Assembly (NCBI GenBank): GCA_012962735.1
Contig: DTXA01000021.1
Location: 1 to 5,040, forward strand
Source of the DNA: Candidatus Latescibacterota bacterium
Lineage (GTDB): Bacteria; Latescibacterota; 4484-107; B68-G9
Direction of reading: 5' to 3'
DNA: 5,040 nucleotides
How positions within the stretch are numbered: the first letter of the stretch is position 1; the number at the start of each line of letters is the position of its first letter. Both the position numbers and the translations under genes were made by a program. Below the pieces are notes generated by a model that did no database searches, was not told the DNA's origin, and worked only from the letters and a program-made list of their open reading frames with translations. Shown here in pieces: positions 1 through 5,040 of the stretch.

Positions 1-2096
1 ACCTCAAATAATGTGCTGTTGAAAAATGGGATACAACTGAATTCCACCTCCACCGAGTCCTCCGGGGTGAACACCAGCCTGGGCAAGTTCAAGATGAGGG
101 AATCTCCTCTCGTCTCAACGCCGAACTCTTCGGGCGGCACCGAATTCCCCCCTATCTGCAGCCGAACATCTTCGGCCTTGGAGGGCGTCTTGATCAGAAC
201 CTGGTTAAACCCCGTTATCTCGTCCTGGGACTGTTCCACCTTGCCCCTCTGGCCGGGCTTCAGCTCCTCCCATTCCTCTTTGGTTATCTCGTTGCCGTCC
301 TTGTTGTACCAATGCACCCTCTCCTCGACCACCGGGCCCCTGTTCCTCAAGGACAAGTTTCTCCAATACTCCTCCGTTACCTTCCTTCCCCATCTATCGT
401 ACCAAGATATGGCTTCCCCTTCGTACATTCGCTTTCTGACGACGACGTGGAACCTCTCCGGCCTGCCCGGTGCTGCGACCCTCGGGTTTACCTTGGCGAA
501 GAGTCCGCTGCCCGCAGCTTTGGAGTAAAAGAGGGTTATGGAATTCAGAGATGGGGCCACATCCGGCCTTTCGGATAAAAGTTTCACTTCTATAAGTAGG
601 TATCTACTAGGCGAAGGCGATGCGAACCTCGCTCCCGGCCTTTCATATACGGGGCTCCACTTGCTCCAGTATGTCTCGACAGGGATTTTTTCCTTCTTTA
701 TCGGTCCCTGACGGAACTTCGGGAGCATTTCGTACTGCTCTTTGGTCATTTCGTTCCCGGCTTTGTCGAAATAGCGAGTTATCTCCTTGACCCTCTCTCC
801 TGTCCTCGTCCTGATTTCGAGCTTGGTTCCCGGAGGTGTATCGGCGTCCCAGGAGATAGAGGTTATGTTGTTCATCGTACCGAGATCTATAAGCGGGGAT
901 GTCAGGGTGACGCCCGGGATGAATCCCTCCCCAAATATTTGAAACTCCCAGATGTATCCACCGGCAGATGCCCTCGTGGCCCAGTAGCCGGTGCCGTAAT
1001 AATGGTGGAAGAATATATAGCGTATCCTCTTGGGCTTCGGGAACTTGATGTCGAAATTCAGCCTCGGGGGGGAAACTTTGTTGTCCACATCCGCTATCCT
1101 CTCCCACACCACATCCCTCCCGTCCACTTCCCATGCTTCCGCAGGAGACATAGGGGCCTCGGTCCCGTCGGACACGTATATCCTGAACCCCTCCAGATCG
1201 GAACGCCACCCGATGTACGGCCCCTCCGAAGTGAACCTCATAGCATCCACCCAAAACGTCGCCCCGAGGTCCCAATTACACCACACCCTCTGTTCCAGCC
1301 AGTCGGCTCCCGCCAGCGTTACAGTTGAACCTGTCCATATAAGGCCGTCGAATATCTGCTCCACCTTGGTCATCCTGCCACCGTACTTGACCCTTCCCCC
1401 CCTCTCGAGGGTCTTCAGGGCTATGTTCTCCCCGGGCGTAATGACCTCGACCTCGGCTAGTCCCGGGTCCTCTACTTTTTTGTCAAATATGATCCTCACA
1501 TTATGTATGTACCTACCCATCAAAGGGTTACCATGGCGATCCTTTTCGGAATCGAAGTTGTGTTCAAATATCCGTTCCGTGTTGGGCTTGACGGTCTTGG
1601 CCACGAGGTCGTATTCTAAGATCTTCTGGAGCTTGGCGTATTTCGGAAGGTGTTTGGAGACATATATCCTGAACTCCGGGAACGGGGTCTTTCCATCTGC
1701 GAATATCAGCCTTATCTTCTTGGCCGTAACGAGCCTTCCGAGGTCGATATCTACCCACCAATTCTCTAGATCGTCCTCCGGGTCGGGAGCCCAATATGTG
1801 GTCGTATCCCCATCTATTATCTTTCCACCGTCACCCCTGTTGGACCCTGCCTTGACCCCTCCCTTGATCTTCCTGCCGAGCCACTTGTAACTAAAGGTAT
1901 GCGCATCGAGACATGCATTGATGTCCTTCCTGACGTGCCCGACCTTGACCCAACCGTCGGGCGCTATCTCCACGACTCCTCCGCTCGGATAGGACCACTG
2001 CTTCCACTGTTCCTCAGTTCCGATGACGTACCTCTCAATGCCCGAGGCCACCTTCGGAAGGGCCCATAGGACCAATATCCCTAAGTAAACGTACAT
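1..2096 (-). CDS. Large secreted discoidin-domain protein, paralogue of the upstream gene (C-terminus beyond window)
   Basis: The reading frame is open from an ATG at 2096-2094 to the left edge (698 full codons, no stop), so the C-terminus is missing. The start is supported by a GGAGG Shine-Dalgarno 6 nt upstream and by a hydrophobic signal peptide (about residues 1-18, VAS|G-like cleavage site, no positive n-region). Domains I read: a shared post-signal motif RYVIG...W..W (22-34); a discoidin/F5-8C-like domain (about 80-170, IIDGDTTTYW then WWVDIDLG); a second discoidin-like domain (about 235-392, ending EFQIFGEG); a beta domain starting SPLIDLG (400-406) with WSKWS (477-481) and RYLL (498-501); and an Ig-like region from about 515 containing TP...V.L.IGG. 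Three copies of a short aromatic module lie at 439-466, 563-590 and 594-620. The last visible residues (SVEVEFSCIP) match SLEVNFKCVP of the paralogue, so a C-terminal FlgD-like Ig domain probably follows. Discoidin domains usually bind glycans or cell surfaces; the true ligand is unknown. Confidence 0.88.
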   Translation of the reverse strand, partial: MYVYLGILVLWALPKVASGIERYVIGTEEQWKQWSYPSGGVVEIAPDGWVKVGHVRKDINACLDAHTFSYKWLGRKIKGGVKAGSNRGDGGKIIDGDTTTYWAPDPEDDLENWWVDIDLGRLVTAKKIRLIFADGKTPFPEFRIYVSKHLPKYAKLQKILEYDLVAKTVKPNTERIFEHNFDSEKDRHGNPLMGRYIHNVRIIFDKKVEDPGLAEVEVITPGENIALKTLERGGRVKYGGRMTKVEQIFDGLIWTGSTVTLAGADWLEQRVWCNWDLGATFWVDAMRFTSEGPYIGWRSDLEGFRIYVSDGTEAPMSPAEAWEVDGRDVVWERIADVDNKVSPPRLNFDIKFPKPKRIRYIFFHHYYGTGYWATRASAGGYIWEFQIFGEGFIPGVTLTSPLIDLGTMNNITSISWDADTPPGTKLEIRTRTGERVKEITRYFDKAGNEMTKEQYEMLPKFRQGPIKKEKIPVETYWSKWSPVYERPGARFASPSPSRYLLIEVKLLSERPDVAPSLNSITLFYSKAAGSGLFAKVNPRVAAPGRPERFHVVVRKRMYEGEAISWYDRWGRKVTEEYWRNLSLRNRGPVVEERVHWYNKDGNEITKEEWEELKPGQRGKVEQSQDEITGFNQVLIKTPSKAEDVRLQIGGNSVPPEEFGVETRGDSLILNLPRLVFTPEDSVEVEFSCIPFFNSTLFE
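237..317 (-). repeat. Aromatic/acidic 28-residue protein module, copy 3
   Basis: Residues 594-620, VHWYNKDGNEITKEEWEEL and then RGKV, form the closest match to copy 1, sharing the GNE.TKE core. The strand that resumes after it (VLIKTP) aligns with VLHIRTP of the paralogue, which marks the copies as an insertion. Confidence 0.65.
327..410 (-). repeat. Aromatic/acidic 28-residue protein module, copy 2
   Basis: Residues 563-590 of the same protein read ISWYDRWGRKVTEEYWRNL and then RGPVV. The copy follows the same order as copy 1 and runs almost directly into copy 3. The corresponding place in the paralogue has only a short acidic loop. Confidence 0.6.
696..782 (-). repeat. Aromatic/acidic 28-residue protein module, copy 1
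   Basis: Residues 439-466 of the partial discoidin protein, RYFDKAGNEMTKEQYEMLP then GPI, are inserted in the beta domain between the RTRTG strand and the WSKWS motif. The pattern is aromatic pair, D/N, G-x-E/K, T-x-E, aromatic, L, then a basic stretch and GP. Confidence 0.65.
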
Positions 2097-2102
2097 CTTC
2101 AG

Positions 2103-2107
2103 CCTCC
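2103..2107 (-). promoter_or_regulatory. Shine-Dalgarno directly after the preceding stop codon
   Basis: The minus strand reads TGAGGAGGCTGAAGATG. The stop TGA (2110-2108) of the 630-residue protein is followed at once by GGAGG, 6 nt before the ATG of the next gene. A ribosome terminating on the first gene covers this site, so translation of the two paralogues is probably coupled. Confidence 0.8.
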
Positions 2108-4000
2108 TCAGTAGGCGACCGTGACCGCACCCGAGCCGGTATACCACCTCTTATCCCCTTCCAGTACCACCCGGTAGATATAAACCCCCGGCGGCACGAG
2201 CTTACCGTCTTCATCGGTGCCATCCCACGGCACCTCGTAAAAGCCTACTTTGGCTGGCCCTCTCGGGAGGACATGGCTGACCAGGCATCCCGAAAGGTCG
2301 TACACGTCCACCCTAAGCGGGGCCTCACCTATCATCTGGAAGATCACAAACGAAATCACCGTAAGATCGTTGATTCTATCGCCATTAGGGGTGAAAACGC
2401 TTGGAGATGCCCTCACATGGCCCAATACCCGACCGAGGAAATCCACCGATGCCTGAACGGATAGGTCCTCTATATCCTCCACCTCTATACGCTGACCTAA
2501 AAGCTCGGTCCAACTGGCGAAGGCCATACCCTCGAAAACCGTGCCGAAGACCAGGGGGACGCACTTAAAGTTTACCTCTAAGGAATCAGCGTCCGAGTTT
2601 ACCCTCTTATTTAGATATATCTTCAACAGATTCTCCTGCGCCTCGACCCTGTAATCTCCCTTCGAAAGGGGCACCCCACCGAGCTTTACCTCTGTCACCC
2701 GAGCTTCGGTAGGGGTCCTGATATGGAGCACATCGAACCCTACATCCCCTTTGTCTTCATCTATCTTCGGCGTCACTTTATACTCGAAGGCTACGGAATC
2801 CCCCAGCGGCACCCCTTTCCTGGGGGATATCCGTCCCAACAGCCTGCGGGCTAAGACGGGCTGGGAGTACTCTATCACGATAGAATCGACCGACGACCTA
2901 TTGGTAGTTATGTCGCTTTCCATCACCACCATAAGCTGCAGATACCTGCGGGGGCCTTCGGAAAATACTATCTGACCGGAGGAATCGTAAGGCGCGGACC
3001 AGGGGGTCCAATTTTCGGTATCGTCCACGACCGGTCCCTTAGCATCGTCCGGAAGTGCGAGCCATTTCTTCCTGTTCTCCTCGTCTGTCTCCTCCTTTAG
3101 CTCCTCTAATTCCCCTATATCATTTATCATGTAGTACTTAAGGACCGTCTTATCTCTGCCATTCCTCGTATATACCTTAAGGCTGGACCCGGGCTCCTCT
3201 ATCCCAGCCCATAAGATCCTCCCAAAGTTGGCTATGTCCCCGAGGTCTATGATCTCCGAAGTGAAAACGGCCTGGCGCAGGTAACCCTGTCCCCTCACCT
3301 CTATCTGGTCAAGCTCGAAGGGCAAGGGAGAAGTGCACCTCAGTTTTATGTACCTTATATATTCGGGAGGGAAGACATTGATCGTCACAACCACGTCCGT
3401 ATTCGTGGGCTCGGCGGCTATGAGATGATATACTGGCCTTCCGTATTCGTCCTGGGTCTCAGGACTGCCGTCGTTAGCATAGACCTCGTATCCCTTCATA
3501 TAAAGGTCGGAATGCTCCCCGGTCGGATCGAGGTCGCCGTAAAGCGGATAGAACTTTATCTCCTCGACCGGATATGGGGCTCCGAGGTCTATGTATATCG
3601 TGACACCCTTGTTGCTCGCCCGCCTGTTGAAGTAGTCGAAGACTAAGGTGTCCTTCACGCCGTCCGCCAGTTTGGGCAGGCTCTCCTTGTTCTGCTGATA
3701 AGGGGCGTTAGGCGACCATATCCGTCCATCTCCCGGTTTATAGTAGGCTGGATCCTTCCCACCCCAAAGTCTGCCTTCTTGGTACAACTTGTTCAATATG
3801 TTCACATCCCTGCTGGTCATCTGGGGTTGAATCCAGCCGGGTTTGGTAGCGTCGTCCACGTTCTCGAAACCGCCCCATTCCCTCCAGGGGTTCTCCACGT
3901 TGCCGATCACGAGCCTTTTCACCTCGGCCTGGACCGAGGTGAAAAAAGCCATAATACATAGAATGACTAAGTAGGTCATCAGCTTTCCCCCTGTGTTCAC
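2108..4000 (-). CDS. Secreted discoidin-like protein with C-terminal FlgD/T9SS-type Ig domain
   Basis: This complete gene of about 630 residues encodes an exported protein. A hydrophobic signal peptide ends near VQA|E (25/26). The motif RLVIG...W..W (29-42) follows, then a discoidin-like region (about 70-237, YIDLG, YIKLRC, DQIEVRGQG). A beta domain begins SEIIDLG (248-254) and carries WTPWS (331-335) and RYLQ (352-355). An Ig-like region (about 385-500) contains RTP....V..V.LGG. The C-terminal domain (about 530-630) has FTPNGDRIND, then VDVYDLSG, WDGTDEDG and PPGVYIYRV, which is the FlgD-Ig / gliding-motility / Por-secretion C-terminal pattern. This domain family often serves export or surface attachment; which secretion route applies here is not shown. 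Two starts are possible: GTG at 4000, overlapping the upstream stop by 4 nt and giving a Lys in the n-region, or ATG at 3979, preceded by GGGGG at 7-nt spacing. I cannot decide between them. It is a paralogue of the next gene and probably cotranscribed with it and with the lipoprotein gene. Confidence 0.93.
   Translation of the reverse strand: MNTGGKLMTYLVILCIMAFFTSVQAEVKRLVIGNVENPWREWGGFENVDDATKPGWIQPQMTSRDVNILNKLYQEGRLWGGKDPAYYKPGDGRIWSPNAPYQQNKESLPKLADGVKDTLVFDYFNRRASNKGVTIYIDLGAPYPVEEIKFYPLYGDLDPTGEHSDLYMKGYEVYANDGSPETQDEYGRPVYHLIAAEPTNTDVVVTINVFPPEYIRYIKLRCTSPLPFELDQIEVRGQGYLRQAVFTSEIIDLGDIANFGRILWAGIEEPGSSLKVYTRNGRDKTVLKYYMINDIGELEELKEETDEENRKKWLALPDDAKGPVVDDTENWTPWSAPYDSSGQIVFSEGPRRYLQLMVVMESDITTNRSSVDSIVIEYSQPVLARRLLGRISPRKGVPLGDSVAFEYKVTPKIDEDKGDVGFDVLHIRTPTEARVTEVKLGGVPLSKGDYRVEAQENLLKIYLNKRVNSDADSLEVNFKCVPLVFGTVFEGMAFASWTELLGQRIEVEDIEDLSVQASVDFLGRVLGHVRASPSVFTPNGDRINDLTVISFVIFQMIGEAPLRVDVYDLSGCLVSHVLPRGPAKVGFYEVPWDGTDEDGKLVPPGVYIYRVVLEGDKRWYTGSGAVTVAY
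3023..3151 (-). repeat. Degenerate, longer copy of the module in the 630-residue paralogue
   Basis: Residues 284-326 read KTVLKYYMINDIGELEELK, an acidic stretch, and then WLALPDDAKGPVV. The copy occupies the same place as copy 1 of the other protein, between the YTRNG strand and the WTPWS motif. It keeps the aromatic pair, the G-x-x-E, the LP and the final GPV but has a longer acidic middle. Confidence 0.5.
3916..3945 (-). other. Perfect 12-bp inverted repeat inside the signal-peptide coding region
   Basis: TTTTCACCTCGG (3916-3927) and CCGAGGTGAAAA (3934-3945) are exact reverse complements separated by 6 nt. The structure lies in codons 19-29 of the 630-residue protein, across the signal-peptide cleavage site, starting about 30 nt downstream of the ATG candidate. 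There is no T-run after the stem on either strand, so it is not a terminator. It could be an mRNA structure that affects early elongation or stability, or chance. Confidence 0.6.
3987..3991 (-). promoter_or_regulatory. Possible Shine-Dalgarno for the internal ATG start
   Basis: On the minus strand GGGGG sits 7 nt before an ATG at 3979-3977. If used, it would shorten the 630-residue protein by 7 residues and leave a 17-nt gap after the lipoprotein stop. The competing GTG at 4000 has only GAGG at an unusually short 2-nt spacing, which favours the ATG; its overlap with the upstream stop codon favours the GTG. Confidence 0.45.
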
Positions 4001-4695
4001 TGCCTCTTCAAAACCTCGCGTTTAAAGTTGAAAGCCAGATCTATCTTCTCTATGGGCCTCCCCAATGCGTCGAACCTGAGTACGATATCCTGTATTTTAA
4101 CCGTTATCTCCCACACATCTTCATGCAGCCTTGGGAAAACCACGTATCCCTTCCGCTCCTGGCCGCTGAAGATCGGCTCATCGGAAAACAGCGTGCGCTT
4201 TAGGATATCCTTCCTGGCCTCATATCGGGCGTAAGCATCCCCTCTGTATCCAACTGCATATCTCAGATAATATTCCTTAAGCTCCTGCATACTTAAGGAG
4301 CGATATCTCCGCCCGTTCTTGGCCACAATCGTTATCTCCAGGGGGTCTATTTTGATCTTCGGATAGGCGTAGTTCTTCACACTCAAAAGGAAGACGGTAA
4401 AGCGGGACGGAGGTTTGTCCTCTCCAAAGGGTTTCCAGTCCCCGTAAGTGTATGGATTGGTGGAAAAGACACCCCCCTTCGAAGCTATCGGGAACTGCCT
4501 GTTCAGCTCATCGTCGGTCATCGGCCTTAGGCCCACCTCAAGCCTGTCTTTGGAATACAGCACCGTACCGTCGTCCAACACCTTCGTCCAGGGAGCTTGG
4601 GCTGTCTCCGGCAGGGGCGTCAAAGGACCGAAGAGAAGCCTATAGGCGCATCCCCCCAAGAGCAAAGGAACTAACCACATGCCCAACTTTCTCAT
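3997..4695 (-). CDS. Outer-membrane-type lipoprotein of unknown function
   Basis: This complete 232-residue protein begins with a lipoprotein signal: Arg2-Lys3, a hydrophobic stretch, and the lipobox LGGC with the lipidated cysteine at residue 16. Residue 17 is Ala rather than Asp, so by the usual sorting rule it would go to the outer membrane if there is one. The ATG start has AAAGGAG 8 nt upstream. The mature part looks beta-rich and Ig/telokin-like: FTVFLLSVKN (99-108), a strand ending in NGRRYRSLS (127-135), a charged Tyr-rich helix EYYLRYAVGYRGDAYARYE (141-159), then GYVVFPRL (183-190) and a final strand pair ending in DLAFNF (219-224). The order 'beta domain, helix, GYxVFPxL, strand' resembles uncharacterised bacterial surface lipoproteins; I cannot name a family. 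Its stop overlaps the possible GTG start of the next gene, so it is probably the first gene of a three-gene operon. A role as an anchor or partner of the two secreted proteins is inference from position only. Confidence 0.92.
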   Translation of the reverse strand: MRKLGMWLVPLLLGGCAYRLLFGPLTPLPETAQAPWTKVLDDGTVLYSKDRLEVGLRPMTDDELNRQFPIASKGGVFSTNPYTYGDWKPFGEDKPPSRFTVFLLSVKNYAYPKIKIDPLEITIVAKNGRRYRSLSMQELKEYYLRYAVGYRGDAYARYEARKDILKRTLFSDEPIFSGQERKGYVVFPRLHEDVWEITVKIQDIVLRFDALGRPIEKIDLAFNFKREVLKRQ

Positions 4696-4703
4696 AAGAG
4701 CAG

Positions 4704-4710
4704 CTCCTTT
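4704..4710 (-). promoter_or_regulatory. Shine-Dalgarno of the lipoprotein gene
   Basis: On the minus strand AAAGGAG lies 8 nt before the ATG at 4695, a strong match to the anti-Shine-Dalgarno sequence that fixes the start of the lipoprotein. I see no convincing -35/-10 pair in the short space between the upstream hairpin and this site. Confidence 0.75.
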
Positions 4711-4723
4711 GACACATAAGTAT

Positions 4724-4755
4724 GAGGGGAGTGATCCCCGATGACCACTCCCCTC
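4724..4755 (-). terminator. Intergenic hairpin, possible terminator or attenuator
   Basis: The arms GAGGGGAGTG (4724-4733) and CACTCCCCTC (4746-4755) form a perfect 10-bp GC-rich inverted repeat with a 12-nt loop. It begins about 20 nt after the stop codon of the upstream partial gene and ends 13 nt before the Shine-Dalgarno of the lipoprotein gene. On the minus strand the stem is followed by ATACTTATGTG, not a run of T, so it is not a textbook intrinsic terminator. It could also be an mRNA processing or stability structure at the 5' end of the lipoprotein operon. Confidence 0.5.
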
Positions 4756-4775
4756 TGAATCAGCCTAACGTTATC

Positions 4776-5040
4776 TCACTTAAACGCAGCCTTTATGGCA
4801 CCCCAGGTGCTCGGCTCAACGGACACCGCCTCTATCTCCGCACGGCTCTCTTCCTCGGACATCACGTAGAAGGCCGTGAAGGTGTCGGCGTCCTTCCAGG
4901 GGTCGGCATAGTGCCAGGCCACTGCAACAGCGTCCTCGTCCGAGTCCCTGTCGACCACCAGGAAGGTCAAACCTATGATCTGGCCCGGCTCGAAGATGTG
5001 CTTCGTGCTCTCCCCCGGGGTGGGCTCCAGCCAATCCCAG
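4776..5040 (-). CDS. C-terminal fragment of a probable carbohydrate-binding (CBM9/DOMON-like) exported protein
   Basis: The frame is open to the right edge and ends at TGA 4778-4776, giving 87 visible residues of a protein whose start lies outside the window. The visible part reads EPGQIIGLTFLVVDRDSDED, then AWHYADPWKDADTFTAFYV, then an acidic stretch and the tail VEPSTWGAIKAAFK. The order 'PG..iGl...v.D.D....... W......W.d...f....' resembles the end of CBM9-like / DOMON-fold sugar-binding domains as I know them, where the strand carrying D.D is followed by a Trp-containing loop. That assignment is by eye and rests on a short stretch. The tail S-T-W-G-x-I-K after an acidic linker could be a short C-terminal signature. 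An internal TTG at 4970 could initiate, but the same frame reads sensibly upstream of it, so I treat the gene as cut by the window edge. It is separated from the lipoprotein gene by 80 bp and a hairpin, so it may belong to a different transcript. Confidence 0.8.
   Translation of the reverse strand, partial: WDWLEPTPGESTKHIFEPGQIIGLTFLVVDRDSDEDAVAVAWHYADPWKDADTFTAFYVMSEEESRAEIEAVSVEPSTWGAIKAAFK

Noticed and set aside
13..528. A 171-codon open frame on the plus strand
   Set aside because: It is antisense to the Ig-like and module region of the partial discoidin protein, and its Ser/Leu/Pro-rich composition is typical of a complementary-strand shadow.
643..1275. A 210-codon open frame on the minus strand
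   Set aside because: It is an alternative frame inside the discoidin gene with Gly/Arg-rich content and no domain pattern, while the other frame carries discoidin and WxxWS motifs over the same bases.
1030..1890. A 286-codon open frame on the plus strand
   Set aside because: It lies entirely antisense to the discoidin protein, whose minus-strand frame gives recognisable domains throughout. The plus-strand product is a low-complexity Ser/Pro/Leu-rich sequence without domains.
2798..2828. A 9-bp inverted repeat (ATCCCCCAG / CTGGGGGAT) with a 13-nt loop
   Set aside because: It is within coding sequence and of a size expected by chance at about this window length. No T-run follows, and it shows no relation to a start or stop.
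3934..3955. Stem followed by AAAAAA near 3940-3947 as a possible terminator
   Set aside because: The A-run follows the stem on the plus strand and the T-run precedes it on the transcribed minus strand, which is the wrong order for an intrinsic terminator. It is also inside a coding sequence.
4816..5034. A 72-codon open frame on the minus strand overlapping the right-end gene
   Set aside because: It is a Gly/Arg/His-rich alternative frame. The overlapping frame ending at 4776 gives a normal acidic beta-rich protein and runs through the window edge.

Overview
This is a bacterial window in which every gene I can support lies on the minus strand, so transcription runs from high to low coordinates. 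The genes encode exported or surface proteins: no enzyme, RNA gene, mobile element or CRISPR array is visible. Very frequent ATA (Ile) and AGG (Arg) codons, moderate GC, a Gram-negative style lipoprotein and large discoidin/FlgD-Ig-like proteins would fit an uncultivated member of the FCB/Latescibacteria/Poribacteria-like lineages. That placement is inference from style of sequence, not demonstrated.

Layout in transcription order. (1) 5040-4776 is the C-terminal end of a protein resembling a CBM9/DOMON-like carbohydrate-binding domain, ending in a Trp-Gly/Ile-Lys tail; it is cut by the window edge. (2) An 80-bp spacer holds a perfect 10-bp hairpin that may terminate or attenuate transcription. 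(3) 4695-3997 encodes a 232-residue lipoprotein with a beta-rich body. (4) 4000-2108 encodes a 630-residue secreted protein: signal peptide, discoidin-like region, a 'WxxWS' beta domain, an Ig-like region and a complete C-terminal FlgD/T9SS-type Ig domain. (5) 2096 to the left edge encodes at least 698 residues of a diverged paralogue of (4), with two discoidin-like domains; its C-terminus is beyond the window.

Genes 3, 4 and 5 are packed head to tail: a 4-nt overlap (or 17-nt gap, depending on start), then an 11-nt gap in which the Shine-Dalgarno of the last gene directly follows the stop codon of the one before. They look like one operon delivering a lipoprotein plus two large glycan- or surface-binding proteins to the cell envelope. 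Two observations deserve attention. One is a short aromatic/acidic module of about 28 residues that occurs three times in one paralogue and once, degenerately, in the other, apparently as an insert between beta strands. The other is a perfect 12-bp hairpin in the coding sequence across the signal-peptide cleavage site of gene (4).
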